This document shows positions 44,797 to 57,384 of a stretch of DNA of 64,000 bases, in pieces. Source of the DNA: Loxodes magnus (Eukaryota > Ciliophora > Karyorelictea > Loxodida > Loxodidae); contig CAMPDV010000888.1 in NCBI GenBank assembly GCA_946699065.1, positions 120,740 to 184,739 of the forward strand, given 5' to 3'. Both the position numbers and the translations under genes were made by a program. Position 1 is the stretch's first letter. Every line of letters begins with the position of its first letter. The notes under the pieces are model-generated. The model was not told the DNA's origin and ran no database searches. It was given only the letters and a program-made list of their open reading frames with translations.

Positions 44797-47217
44797 TCAA
44801 ACCATAATCATTATATACCTCATTCCAATCAATCTATTATATTACCTTGGTCTTAAAATAATACTTACTTGATCTTATTCCCCATTAGCATCATTGTTGT
44901 TGTCTTAATTTAATACTCTCTAGATATTCCATCTTTTCACATCATAATCTTTGCTTCAAATATTAAACCCTCAATGGCCAATACTTGATATCAACCATTT
45001 ATTATCCATACTTAATGCTATGCTACCCACAAATCCTGTATTTCCAAGTAAAGTACATATGCACTATCCTGCTAAAATATTCCAAATTTTTATTTACTAG
45101 TCATAACCCCCCGATATTATATGCCTATTATTTTAAGTTATTTTAATACAATATACAAACTATCAATGCCCTTAAAGAGTTTTGATACACTAATTAGTTT
45201 CAAAATCCCATACTTTAATAGTATTATCTTAACTTCCTGATGCTATAAATCTACTATCATTTGATATTTCTACTGATTATACTGAATAATTATGACCTCT
45301 CATTGTTCTTTTTAATTAATTAAACTATATGTCTCATATCTTTATTGTTCTGTCACAACTTCCTGATACTATTCATTTATTATTATTTGATATTGCTACA
45401 GACATTACACCAGATTCATGATATCTCAATGTACTTCTTAATTGATTAGACTAAAAGTCTCATATTTTTATTGTTTTATCATTACTTCCTGAAACAATTA
45501 ATCTATTGTCACTTGATATTGCTACTGAATTTACATAATCTGTATGACCAATCAATTAACTCTTTAACTATCTTTTTTGTATATCTCATATCTTTATATT
45601 ATTATCAAAACCTCCTGATATTATTCACCTATTATCACTTGATATTGCTAAAGACTTTACACCAATATAGTGACCTGGTAATTTATTACTTAACTAATTA
45701 TTTTGGAAATCCCATATTCTTATTGTTCAATCCATACTACCTGATATTATTCATTTGTTGTCATTTGATATTGCAACGGATCATACAGATTGAGTATGAC
45801 CATGAAAGATATGAGGGTGTTCCGTTATGATGTTAGAGAGATTTGCTTTATCAAGATTACAATTGATAAACTTTGAATTACGGAGATTGCAACTTTATAA
45901 GTTAGCATTCTAAAAATTACAACTGATAAATGTTGTGTCAGATAAGTCAGCGCTAGATATTTGTATATTTTGAAAATCTTAAAATTCAAAGCGATAATTC
46001 ATATAATTCAAAATTGATATCGCATTCGCCGCTGCTTATTGTAATCCTCTTTAGCACTTTGATATTTTTAAAATTTTAAGCAATTTCTGCTCTAGTATTT
46101 AGTCTTTTATTTGGTTTAATTGATATAAATTATCTACTTGTTATGCAAAGTTCTGCTTGTTTATTAGACTTTAATATAAAAACTCAAATTATATTTCTTA
46201 TTCTTTTAATTGCATTAAGAACCCCTTTATCTATTAAAAACTTGTAAGTTCATCTTCTTGAGGTTAATACTATAATTGAGATACCTCTAAAGTTTTTGTT
46301 TAAATTTGCTCATTTTAATTTTATTCTTCAAATCTATTTAAAGTTTACTTAAGACTCTTTAATTTTTGCTTTAGTTATGAAGTATTGTATGGTATTGCTA
46401 CTTTTATTTCCATGTCTTAATTACTCAACATTTGTATTATATTTTCAATTTCTAACCTTTTTTATGGATCCTATTCCCAACATCCTTTTATTATGTATGC
46501 CAAATTTTATGGACAGTCCTCAGGTATATCCTCCCTTATTGATTTTTATATGTTTTATATTATAAAAGCATCTTCTAAATCTCTAAACGGTATTCTCCTT
46601 GAGGCTATTTCTCATAAAACCATACCCAATGCGTAGATATCCGATTGTCTACTGTACTAAGGTCTACTACTAATCAACTCCGGAGCCATTCAACGAAAAC
46701 CTCACACTTTTGATACTGTAATCATAGCCTTTGATTCCGTTTTAATCTTTGGCATTCCAAAGTCAGTAATTTTAGCTACAAAATTAGTATCCAATAGTAC
46801 ATTGCTACTCTTAAGATCTCTATGAATTATATTTAACTTATGAATATATTCTAAACCTAACGCTATATGCAACCCTATTTAGTATCTTAGCTTCCACGGT
46901 ATTTCTTACTTGCTTTTTAAGAGATCATATAAAGATTGTTACATCAGTTCCATTACTAATCTAAATGGTGAATGCTAGTAGCCGTACATTACTATTACAT
47001 TAGGATGTCTTAGCTTTTTAAATAATTATAGCTCTTATATAAACTCATCGTTGCTATTTTAATCTAAACCCTTTATAAACAACTATTTTATAGCTACTTA
47101 AATACTTCCAAATCACTATCCTTTAAACACTCTTCCAAAGCTTCCCCTCTTAATTTCTTAACTTATCCTAAGTTCCTAACTTGTAATAACTAAATCTGAA
47201 AGAGTATTAGATAGCAT
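44797..47217 (-). CDS. TKL-like protein kinase - pentapeptide - 7x WD40 protein, intact, 806 residues
   Basis: ATG 47,217 to UGA 44,799-44,797 is one uninterrupted frame of 807 codons. The kinase domain (about 20-270) shows KRGSFGRV (first glycine of the loop replaced), VAIK with Lys44, alpha-C Glu62, HRDLKSSN at 132-139, DFG at 152-154, RWMAPE ending at 180, [15 protein letters not shown], and a subdomain XI Arg (KRLEIENI). These point to an active TKL-type Ser/Thr or dual kinase. A Gln/Lys-rich coiled coil follows, then [10 protein letters not shown], pentapeptide repeats (about 415-465) and seven WD40 blades (one propeller). About two thirds of the Trp codons are UGA, including the WD and APE-motif Trp, and UGA is also the stop. 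The C-terminal platform is the same as in the NACHT genes. It is probably a scaffolded signalling kinase; the substrate is unknown. Confidence 0.92.
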
Positions 47218-47559
47218 TTATAAGCTTAATGAAAACGAAGCATTTAATCAAAATATAGCAGAATTAAATAAAATCTAAATGCTTAATCAAACTTTTAATA
47301 TACTATTGCACTTATATTTACTTTCTTATCTATATTATACTAATACCTTATATTACCATTAATTTATTTAAATATTTAAGAACATATTTTATATTAATTA
47401 GCTATAATAGATCATATAACACAAATATTACTATTATTTAAGTATATATCAGCTAACACTAGACAGAAAAATATATAGTAATACCTTATATAGATATCAT
47501 TATGTTTATAAATAAATAAAAATACAAAATTAAATGTTATGTGTTCTTGGAGATATATC

Positions 47560-48555
47560 AACCTCTTTCCTGCCAACCTCTAGATTGTTCTAGAGGCTAA
47601 AATAATTGTCTGAAAATCTCTACAACTCTTCTCCTTGTCATGCATATTATCCTTTAATTCTTCTTTCAACTAGATGCTAGATGTCTTTTTTCTTGTAAAT
47701 TTATCCAAATTTGTTGCAATATAGCCTTTCTCTTTCTTATAAGTTAAGATAAGGTAAATCAGTTAACGTGATAACTACCTTCAATAGGCTGATCACGGTT
47801 GATTAAAAAATTATTGGTAGTTATCCCCATATTCTTGAAGTTCTTCTTCAGAATCAATTTCATCTATTACATACCTTTCGGTGACACTTAACCCTTTTTT
47901 ACTATTGGAATCTTGTTCCAATCTCAGCCTTTGCCGAATATTAGTCCGGTTCTTCTCTCCTATGCATTAGCAATATCTTCTAGAAGCTGGTCTCCATTGT
48001 ACAATTTTCTTCTAAATATTTTTCCATTTGCATTGCAGTAAAATTTAGTCATTTTTTTCCAAATTTTCTAGTTTTATAATTTTTTAAAATTGGAATTTTC
48101 TGCAGTTTTTATATAAATGTCCTATTTTAAAACAGTAGAAACATCTTGAATTGCAGTTTTTTGTATCGTGTCCTCATTTTCAACATTTTTGCATTAAAAA
48201 TAAATTTTCTGATTAGAAAAAAGTTTGTAATTCAGTTATTCCACAATCATAGGATCATTATGAAGGAAAAGAAGCTATTACTAATTATTAAGTCTATTAT
48301 TTTATTTTAGTTTAAACTCCGTTTTTTCCAGTTCTTCGCTAAGTTGAGAGTTTGACCTTGTTTCTTAACCCCATTTTCGTCGTTTATTTTAACTTTATTT
48401 TGTACATTAAAAGTCAAAGATTCAATCCGTTAATTCAGGTCAAATAATAACAGTTGCATCTTTTTACTTTCCGTTTCTAAGGAGTATACTTCAATGAGAG
48501 AATTTTATTAGTCGATGTTCTGCAAATTTTTAGAGGATTATTTCTTAGGAGCCAT
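47560..48555 (-). CDS. Gag-like protein with CCHC zinc knuckles (J3)
   Basis: Starting at ATG 48,555 (MAPKKQSS...), the minus strand encodes a helical N-terminal region (LFDLNQRIESLTFNVQ) and then a pair of zinc knuckles at 48,195-48,103. The second is a perfect C-x2-C-x4-H-x4-C (CFYCFKIGHLYKNC). The first, CWKWGHDTKNC, keeps its last three ligands, and its first Cys falls in the neighbouring frame across a run of five A (plus-strand T, 48,186-48,190); six A would give CKKC. A second shift is needed near 48,340. A charged C-terminal region follows (DEIDSEEELQEYGDN). Such knuckles bind nucleic acid in retroelement Gag proteins and in some cellular RNA-binding proteins. No reverse transcriptase, protease or integrase was seen nearby. 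Confidence 0.6.
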
Positions 48556-48864
48556 TTTTTATATAATAATTTTGTTGTTATTGCCTTTTCTTTTTTTTCC
48601 AACTACTTCTACTAGTTTTAATATTCTTACTTGAAATTGAGAAATTTTTGGCACCTTTTCTATAGATACTTTTGAGAGTTACAATAATAACATCTTCTTG
48701 CTTGTTATTTAGATTGAAATATTGGGTTATTTTCGCCTTCAATTATTATTGGATCATTCTTTTATTCTTTCAGTTCCATTTAACGCTGCAATTTGTGCTC
48801 GTTTTCTTAAATTTTTTTAAATTTTGAATTAGTTATTTCTATTTCTATTGCTAGTTTTGAGATT

Positions 48865-49182
48865 AACTTCTTTAATCTTGTGAAATATATCAAAATGCGT
48901 TAAGGTCTCTCTCATTGGTCATGAGTCTCGATTCTATTTTCCAGTATTTTAAAGTTTTTCCATCAGTCTCTTATTATCTTTCTTCAGATTTTGACCTCTT
49001 CCTGGAGGTCCAGCACCACTTTAATCAGCTAATCATAGCTATTTACAATTATGTAGTGAGATTCGAGACTTCCGAACGCATTATATTTTTAGCCTATTTC
49101 CTAGGTTTTTCTTTCAGAGATGAGAGGGGTGACCTTTTTAGTAGCCTTTTTCTGGCCCTAGCCTTTCTAGGATGTTGTTAAC
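48865..49182 (-). CDS. Short helical ORF next to the Gag-like gene (J2)
   Basis: The minus-strand frame has good protein composition with relatively GC-rich codons (KKVTPLISERKTQEIG, LIKVVLDLQEEVKIW, ILENRIETHDQWERP). It lies upstream of J3 in the same direction. Trp are both UGA and UGG. The start is not clear. It could be an upstream part of the same element or gene, separated by damage or introns. Confidence 0.45.
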
Positions 49183-49568
49183 TCCTGCTTTTTTAGGGCC
49201 GCAAAGAATTCTGGTTTGAATTCTCAAATCTATTTTATCTGTAGTTAAAACTATTGAAAAATTTTTAAGTTAAGGCATCAAGATAGTTTCAAAATATGAT
49301 AGAGAAAGCTAACGTTTAGCATTTTCCAAAATGAAAATAACGAAAATAAAATTCTACATTTTATCAAATGAGATATTTGTGCATTGGTAAAGATCGAGAG
49401 AGAACAAACTAAAAATTAAAGAATTAATTAATTTTATAATCTGATTTCATATCACTCTTAATATATATTTTGATAAAAGGTTATTTAACTTAAATCATGT
49501 GATAAAAGAAAATAATTTAACTTCAATATTCTTTTGTGTTAGTATTCACATTTGATAACTTTCTTTAT

Positions 49569-50250
49569 TCATTTTTTCTTCAGGGCTATACTGTTATGGG
49601 TATTCTTCTAGAAAAGTCGCAAAAGAGGTGTTGATTGTTGTAGAATTACCAGTCTTTTTCTTTTTTCCTTTATTTCTGTAACCTTAACTTTTTGCCTATA
49701 TCTTTCGTCAGTATTCTCTTTACTTCGCGTTAGTTGTATGTAGTCATATAGAGATATTGTCCAGTATCGCAGTAAGAGTATTGTTTCTTAGGATAATTTT
49801 ACTTAATTTTTGATAAGCTGATGGGATTATAGGAAAATGTGCATATAATCCAAGTTATTGATGTACCAAATTACAATTAATTGGAGGAAATTATCATTTT
49901 AGACCATTCTTGTGCCGCAAGATCTTATATCTCTTACACAAGATTGCTACTAAGAGACTCAATAGGTCTCCTGGTTATGAAACTCCTCTCGTAATTTATT
50001 TATTTTTCTTGAAAATTAATTTTGACAAGATGTAAATCCGATTTCAAATAGATGCTTTTTTCTTCGTGTATAGGAGTTTTCAGACTTTAACAATTACATT
50101 TCTTACTTCAACTCATCTAACTCTAAGCAAGTTATTTCTCAAACTAAGAAGTTGAACATGAGAATTTCCTCATACTTAGTATTGTCTATTTCTAAAACTT
50201 TAGTGTTCCAGTATCAAGGTAACTCTTTGGTACCCTTATAATAATTAATT
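49569..50250 (-). CDS. ORF upstream of the Gag-like gene (J1)
   Basis: The frame reads about 225 residues of convincing composition and ends at UGA 49,571-49,569. Examples are WEITCLELDELKQEMQLL, LREEFHNQETYW and CGTRMVQNDNF. It is noticeably richer in G+C than the region between elements, as are J2 and J3. No domain was recognised. J1-J2-J3 lie in one orientation and may together be the 5' part of a retroelement. They may also be separate genes. Confidence 0.45.
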
Positions 50251-50614
50251 TTTAGTTTTTATATTTATTTAAACTTCCTGCCGCATACTTCTTCGACTTA
50301 TTTTGTATCCTTAGGCTCCAACGAAAAATCTTTATTAATGTCTGATAATTTAAAAATATTAAAACTTAAAAATTAAAAAAAATGAAGTAAAATTAAAAAT
50401 ATAATAATAAAAATTATTACTTTGTAAAGTTAATAATTTACTAAAAGTAAATATAGTAAAACCAATTAAAAAAGGGATTATCTATTTAATAACTTTTAAA
50501 TACTTTTATTAAATATTATAAAATTAAATAAATATCTCTGTAAGTTACTAGCTTTAAAAACTTATAATCATAAATATTTAGAGAAAAATATGATATTTTA
50601 AGAATTTTTTTCTT

Positions 50615-50833
50615 TAAAACTTTAGTGAAATAAAGAGATAATAGAATAAAAGGAGTAAGGAGAGAAAAGAGTAAGACTGTACTCGTACAGGATCACTTCT
50701 ATAGGAGATTCTACTCGTTTGCTCCAACAAACGAGACTCCAACCCAATCTAGGAAGATGATTAACGCACTTTTCCCAGCAGGAGGTTTCGATGACGCTTG
50801 TGGAAAAAGTGGTTCTGACTAGATTCTTATAAT
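50615..50833 (-). ncRNA. R1 element copy 4
   Basis: Reverse-oriented and near-identical to the others, with the CTTGTGG variant. Its outer end reads AACTTTAGTGAAATAAAG instead of AACCTTAATGAAATAAAG. The flanks show no relation to those of copies 1-3 beyond CTTATAATT, so it has moved independently of the large duplication. Confidence 0.55.
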
Positions 50834-51276
50834 TTTTAAACAATAAAAAATAAAAATTTATTGCATTAAAGTTATACTTCGATAAAATAATTTAAAATAG
50901 GATATTTTAAATTAATAAGATAATCTACAATAGTAAAATATATAAAAAATAGAAATTAACTCACAAAGAATAATTTAATTAATTATTTTTAATTTAAATA
51001 TTTATTTTGTTCAAATATTCATTAATCTAAATTTATAGAAATAAACTAATATAAACCAAAAAAAATTAATTTATAATTGGATATATCTGAGAAATCAAAA
51101 TATAGATTTTATAAGATTAAAATTAACAAATATTTAAATGTTCACTATGCATATCTATAATTATAAGACTCTGTTTTTAACTTTTTATTCCAAAAATATT
51201 AATATTTTATTATTAAAATTTACTTTAATTTCAGATATTTAGATATTTTAAAAGTATTAAATAAATAAATTGGATT

Positions 51277-51620
51277 ATAGAGCGCATAGCACTCTCGTTG
51301 GTGTGCAGCTCTTTAAATTAATTTTATTTAATTTCGAAAAATAAAATTTTATGGGTATCTCTATCCTTGCTTTCTCTTCCTGCAGTACGTTCCTGTAATT
51401 TTTCCTTCCTAAGCATAGGATAAAATAAGCGATTACGGGTACATTTTTTTCCGAACTATGATGAAGAAAGTTTTCTCCTGGCATTCAGAGTTCTCCAACT
51501 TGTCGAATCTTCCTTCTCTTGTTATTGGTTTCTCTTTCTCCAATTTATCCTCCGTCCGCGCTCCTTTTTTAGTTGCCTTGCTGGGCCTCCAAGCAGCATC
51601 TAAAGGAAATGGCTTTCCAC
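51277..51620 (+). mobile_element. GC-richer island with S-type end (S4)
   Basis: It begins with TAGAGCGCATAGCACTCTCG followed by TTGGTGTGCAGCTCTTT, the same hairpin layout as the start of S1 (GAGCGCGTACCATCTCATTGG, then CGCGCAACTCTTT). After that end the 0.3-kb body differs from S1 and S2 and is markedly GC-richer than its surroundings. This pattern fits a family of short elements sharing one terminus. Confidence 0.45.
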
Positions 51621-52715
51621 CCTATTTAAAATGATATAATAATAGAAATTAAGAGAAATAAGATTTTAAATAAATGTTTTATTTAATGATTATTGCAAAC
51701 TAATACTTTTTAAATTAAGATATATATGCTTATAATTTTAATACTAGCAAATAACTTAAATAGTCTTTATTACTATAATATAATATACTTTCTTAAGTTA
51801 AATTATAATTCTTTCTTACATATCTAATAATGAATTAGATTAATCATTTAAAACTATTCCCATTTATATGATAAAACATATTTGATACAGTAAATCTAAT
51901 TATTACTAAAATAAATTACTACTACTTATATCAGCATCCTTTACCTGAAAGTTGTTAATTTTATTACTTTATTAATATATTAATATCATTATTTTACTTA
52001 ATCAACCTTTAAGTAATTAAACTTTAATATAATTAAACCTTAATGTAATAAAAAGTTATTAATATAAATTGTCTTTCTCACATAATCTTCATTCAGAAAA
52101 CAAACCTTCACTTCCTTTCTGAGTCTAAATCAGCGTAGCTGGTTATCAATTCCGCTTCTGACCTTGTTTCATTAAATGAAAAATATATAAATACTGGTAA
52201 AAGACTAAATGATAATGTTTTATGATTAAACCTTTAATATAAATGCTTAATATTTAATTATCTTATGAATAAAATAAACATATTACATTCTACTTGTTTA
52301 GAGTATCACTTTAAAATAATCCTAACTATTATTGCTAATATATTTAATTTTCTTTAATTAGCTTTTAGAAAATGTTTTTGATGTTTTTTAATTATAACCT
52401 TGATCTCATCAATTTGAATTACTCTTGTTATAATCTAGACTTTTATTTCTTCCTTTTTTGCTTTTTCCATTTCTAATAACTCTGTCTTCTTGACATAAGT
52501 TTCTTGTGAAATCTTTTTATTTATAAATCTAAATATCCTAAATAAGACTTTGGAAAGGAGTTTATAAGTCCTTAATCATATAATAGTATTATGATATAAT
52601 GAATAAAGTATTAATGCTTATATAAGATAGACTAATAGTAATCTTAATAATAGATTTGTAGTCATAATAATATTATTTAAATATATTTATTTTTAGTTAT
52701 TTTTCCTTATTTTAT
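51621..52715. other. AT-rich stretch without a confident gene
   Basis: Nothing recognisable was found. Confidence 0.35.
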
Positions 52716-52936
52716 TATTATAACAATCTAGTCAGAACCACTTTTTCCACAAGCGTCATCGAAACCTCCTGCTGGGAAAAGTGCGTTAATCATCTTCCTA
52801 GATTGGGTTGGAGTCTCGTTTGTTGGAGCAAACGAGTAGAATCTCCTATAGAAGTGATCCTGTACGAGTACAGTCTTACTCTTTTCTCTCCTTACTCCTT
52901 TTATTCTTTTATCTCTTTATTTCATTAAGGTTTTTT
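52716..52936 (+). ncRNA. R1 element copy 5
   Basis: Forward R1 with the CACAAGCG variant and ATTATAACAATCTAG at its start. It lies about 270 bp beyond the stop of the leucine-rich-repeat gene, with that gene running toward it, again at a gene 3' end. Confidence 0.55.
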
Positions 52937-53209
52937 AGTGGGATTAAAATAAAAATATATGATAAAAATAAATAGTTTTTAATATCTAAATAAGTGATTT
53001 AATATTAGTTTAATGCTTTGTATAAATTAACTTTAGAAAACTTTAATTAATTATGTAGTTTATTATTTTTATTTAGCAATTATTCTATTTAATATAGATA
53101 TTATTTAAAATTAGTACTAGCTAGATACCTATTTTTTAAGTACTTCAAATTAATAAATTTTATAAATTAATTCTTTTAAAACTAAAAATTATTAAAATTC
53201 TAGTTTCTT

Positions 53210-56200
53210 TCATTTAGCTAATATATTGAAATTAAGGTCATTTTCTTCGTAACTATTGTATATTATTTTTATTCTCTTAAACTTCTCTTTTAGTTGGTAA
53301 ATTTATTAGCTATTTATGTTCACCTTGAACATACTCAACACTTTGAGTTTACTATAAATTCTATATGCTTAACCTTTCTATTCTTCAGTTATGAAGCCTT
53401 CTTATGTGATTCTTCCGTTAAACTTCAAATTCAAAAAGTGTAGATTATCACAATTCTTAATAACTTCTTTTTTAATCCTCATCAGTCACATCACGTTCAG
53501 AAAGTTACATAATTTTCAATTATTGTAGTCTAACAATTTCATTTATTCAGATTTTATCTTAAAACTTTTATTAAGATAAATCTAAATGCATGATTACTAA
53601 AGTTGTCTTAAATTGTTCTGAATGTCTAAGTGTGAATCTAACCTATATCAATAAGTTCTAAAGCTTATAGATTTTTAGAATATTTGACTTAATGATTGGT
53701 TTTTAATTGGTTTAGGATCTACTAGTCTTATTTATTATATAACTATCCACCTAATTACTTAAAACCGATACCTTAGATTTTAGGTAACTAAGATAAAGTT
53801 AATTATTTTAGTTTAGGTAAACTTTATATCAGTTATTTCAAATTTAAGTCACTAAAATGCTAGTAACCATTTACCTCTACCTATTCTAAATCTGCAAACT
53901 AGCGAGATAAAACATTTGAAATTTTTTAGGTTTGATTTTGTAATAGTTAAGAGTCTTAGATTGAAGCTTGAAGCTTTCTTGAGTATCTAGCGATGACTAT
54001 TTAAGAACAGTTCCACTTTAGTAAAGTTTGGACAAAAGTCTGTAATTTAAGCGATTGATTAGTTGCTGTTAATATTTATTTCTTCAATGTATTTTCCATA
54101 AACTTGTAAACATTTCCTTGTAAAGTCATAATTTATCAACTTTCTACTTTCAGAACTTTCAATCCTTTACAATAATTACTAACAAAACTTCCTGTTATTT
54201 TGTTATGAAAATGATCATTTTTTTCTATTTTCACTAACTTCTCTAACGATTTAATAAAAGATAAATCTTAATCATAGATACACATGTATTTTAGTAATAA
54301 CTTTTTCAAGTTTAAGCAGATGGATAAATTTGGTAATAGGTTTCCATTCTGAATTTCATATGTAATCTATAATTATTCTAGCTTAAGAAGAATCTTCTTT
54401 ATATAGTTCTTCTATTTCATTTCACTGGCCAAATATTTTCTAGATTTATTCGCAAACTTAATCTGACATGTTAAAGGTATTTATAACTAAACTACTTAAA
54501 TCTAATTTTTCTATTTACTTAATAATTCTCTTCATTTTATGTTCTACGTAGACTTCATTTGAAGAATATTGACTTACCTTTAGTAAACCAAAATGATAGA
54601 CAAGATAATTAAGTCATTTATTAACCATTTGTAATTTACATAAATCTCTACATTTTAGATATTAAGCTATTTCCTGAACAATGTACTCGTTTTATCATAT
54701 TTACGCTAATAATTACTCTAATCTCTCTATTATTAGTTCTAACTACAACCTTATCTATAAAACTTATTGTTCTTCTCTTTTATATCTCTTTAATCAACTT
54801 CTTATTATAAACTATTAATCACACTTTTAAAGTCAGAAAGAACTTATTTATCTAAAAAGACTAATTTTCTTACTTTTATTGGTTCTAACTAGAGAAGCTC
54901 AAAGAAGTATTTTTAATTGTATTTGATATATTTGAGGTTGAATAAATAGACTGATAAGGTTAAATAGATATATGGTAAGTTGTTTTGTATAAGTTTCTTG
55001 TATTTACTTGTAAGCTATTTAATTATTAGTCTATTATAAGCTTCTAATTATTATTAACTAACTACTAAATAATTAGTTATAAGCTTTATTAAGAATTATA
55101 TTTATTGCTATATCTTTTAGTTTGGAAGCAGTTAGCTTTTAGTCTTTATTAATATATAAGCAGATTAAATTTCTAGATTTTAATGCTAAGAGCAATATAT
55201 TTAATATAGAATAGAAGATTGTAATATTAAAGCCTTTCTTTAAAGTTATTAATTAATCTAAATTTAATATTTTAGATTTATGTTTATTAAATCTCTTACA
55301 ACTTCACTAATTAATAGCTTCGCTAGGAACTTATTATATCTATCTTTTTTCATTAAGCTTTTTCCTTTCTTAACAACAGTTATAAGCATAATATTTAATC
55401 ATCTATATCACTTTCTATTTACTAACTACCATCTAATTAACCAAAGGGAAACTTTATTAATTAGTTAATCATTATATTTTTATTTATTTAAAGAAAATAA
55501 CTTTAATTTTCTTTTTCTATTACTCTATTTCTTCTTTATCTTTTAATCTAAGTATATTAAGATAAGCTACTAATATTAGCTATCATATTTCAAAGATTAG
55601 ACTTAAATATTAAGAATATAGTTATTTTCTCCTTACTAATTATAATTTATTGGATATAGTGACTTTTATTTTATTATGATATTAGATTCTTTATTATATT
55701 TATATATTTAGATTTTAACCTAAATTTATCTAAGCTATATTTCCTTTTTCAGTCTTCGCAGGAATATGGAATTCTGCTTTTAAGATCTCTATTTAGACTC
55801 CTGATTTACTCAAAGTGATACCAGTGTAAATTTTAATTTTAGAGAATGGGATGTTTCTATAAGATACTCTTAACTTTTAATTTCCTAATTTAAATTTCAG
55901 CTAGTAACCTAAAGAGTCTACATTAGAATTTCTTCATCTAATTTTATCTTTTAGGTATAATGTTAATGTAATCATTGTCGTTAAACAATTATTCTGTTCT
56001 TATTTAAAAACCATAGCCATATATGTGGCTTTCAAAAATTAGTTTCCTCTCTTCAATTTTTTAATGGCTATCATTTGTTCCTATATAAATATCTGAATTA
56101 TTTTCTTTTTAGTTAGCTCTTAATGCTATTTGTAAATATGATCTCATTTAATTAGATTATCAATAATTACATTCTATACATATGAATGCTAGTTGATAAA

Positions 56201-57195
56201 GTTAGATCAGAAACAATACACTCATCATTTATTTATGTGATGTAATACTCTATATTTTGTAAAGCAAGTCACTTGCTTGTCTTTTTTAAGCTAGTTATAT
56301 TACTATATGTTTTCCCCTTTTTAACTAAATTAATTTAATCTCCTATATAACTCATTGAAATAGCAGGATAATAATTATCTGTTACACATTTATTTAGAAG
56401 CAGTAACTAAGATGTTTTGATCTTCATATGATTAAAAATATTTCCTAATAGTGTATCTATTTCCATAACAACTATTTTAGTAGCTTGAGATATATTAAAT
56501 AAAGTTATCATGATTCACTTTCTTTCCATTTAATAAGTATAAGCTATGACCATTCTCATCATCTGTAAATCATTACTCATGATTCTTCCAGTTTCTTTAG
56601 AATTACTAATACTTGCCATGATAGATGGAGTAAGATACCAATTTAATTAGAAATAAAACTTGTAAATATAGTAAGGCTAAATAAGATATCTCATAAGACT
56701 ATTTTCTTTATATGATCTTCGTCAATTTTTATAGCTAAATAATTTATTAGTAAAGAGTTGCGAGAATCTTCATTAAAACTCTATCTCTTGAGCGTATTAT
56801 TCATAAAGAGTATTTTTTTAATCTTCTTCAACATTTTTTAAAAACCTAATAAGTTCTATTCTTGCTATTCTCTTTGCATTATTAAGGAAACTTAAAATAA
56901 GTAAGGATTTAATTAAGATTAGTTTGTAAAATCATTTTATTCTCTAATAAGCAACTCTTAGAATATTCAATTTTGCTATAATTTTTCTACTTTAAATCTC
57001 TATTAACCTGTTTTGCTCCTTAATTTAGTTTATTGTTTCAAAAAGTTTAATCTTCGTATCCTTCAATGATACCTCATATCATCTAGTTACTTTTATATAA
57101 TTATAGTTGTACTAAATTAGTTTAAGTTAGGTTATAGACATTACAAGTAATCCCTATTGCTATTGCTATTACTACTATAACTATAAATATCTAAA
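53210..57195 (-). CDS. Membrane-anchored leucine-rich-repeat protein (F)
   Basis: Near 57,190-57,140 the minus strand encodes a clear membrane span (IFIVIVVIAIAIGITC). A region of about 1,000 residues follows with mixed composition (e.g. MASISNSKETGRIM near 56,619 and INDECIVSDLTL near 56,200). The last 1.6 kb encodes leucine-rich repeats such as QIEKLDLSSLVIN, VIMHLDLSQQKF, VRLQQLKIMQLSERDV and NCDNLHFLNLKFNGRI, ending at UGA 53,212-53,210. The best frame changes in a few places (e.g. near 53,480), so exon structure or indels are unresolved and the start is approximate. It is likely a membrane protein with an LRR protein-binding face; which side of the membrane the repeats face is unknown. 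Confidence 0.55.
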
Positions 57196-57384
57196 TTATA
57201 TTTTATTTTTTATCTTATATAACATCTTTCTATTTACTATCTAACTATTAATACTGTATACTGTATATTGATGCTAATGAATAAGAAATTATGCTTTATC
57301 TACTTAGGAAATAAATAATAGTAATTAGATAATTAAATCCTAAGTATAATAATAAATAATAAGCAAATTTATTTTTTATATCAA

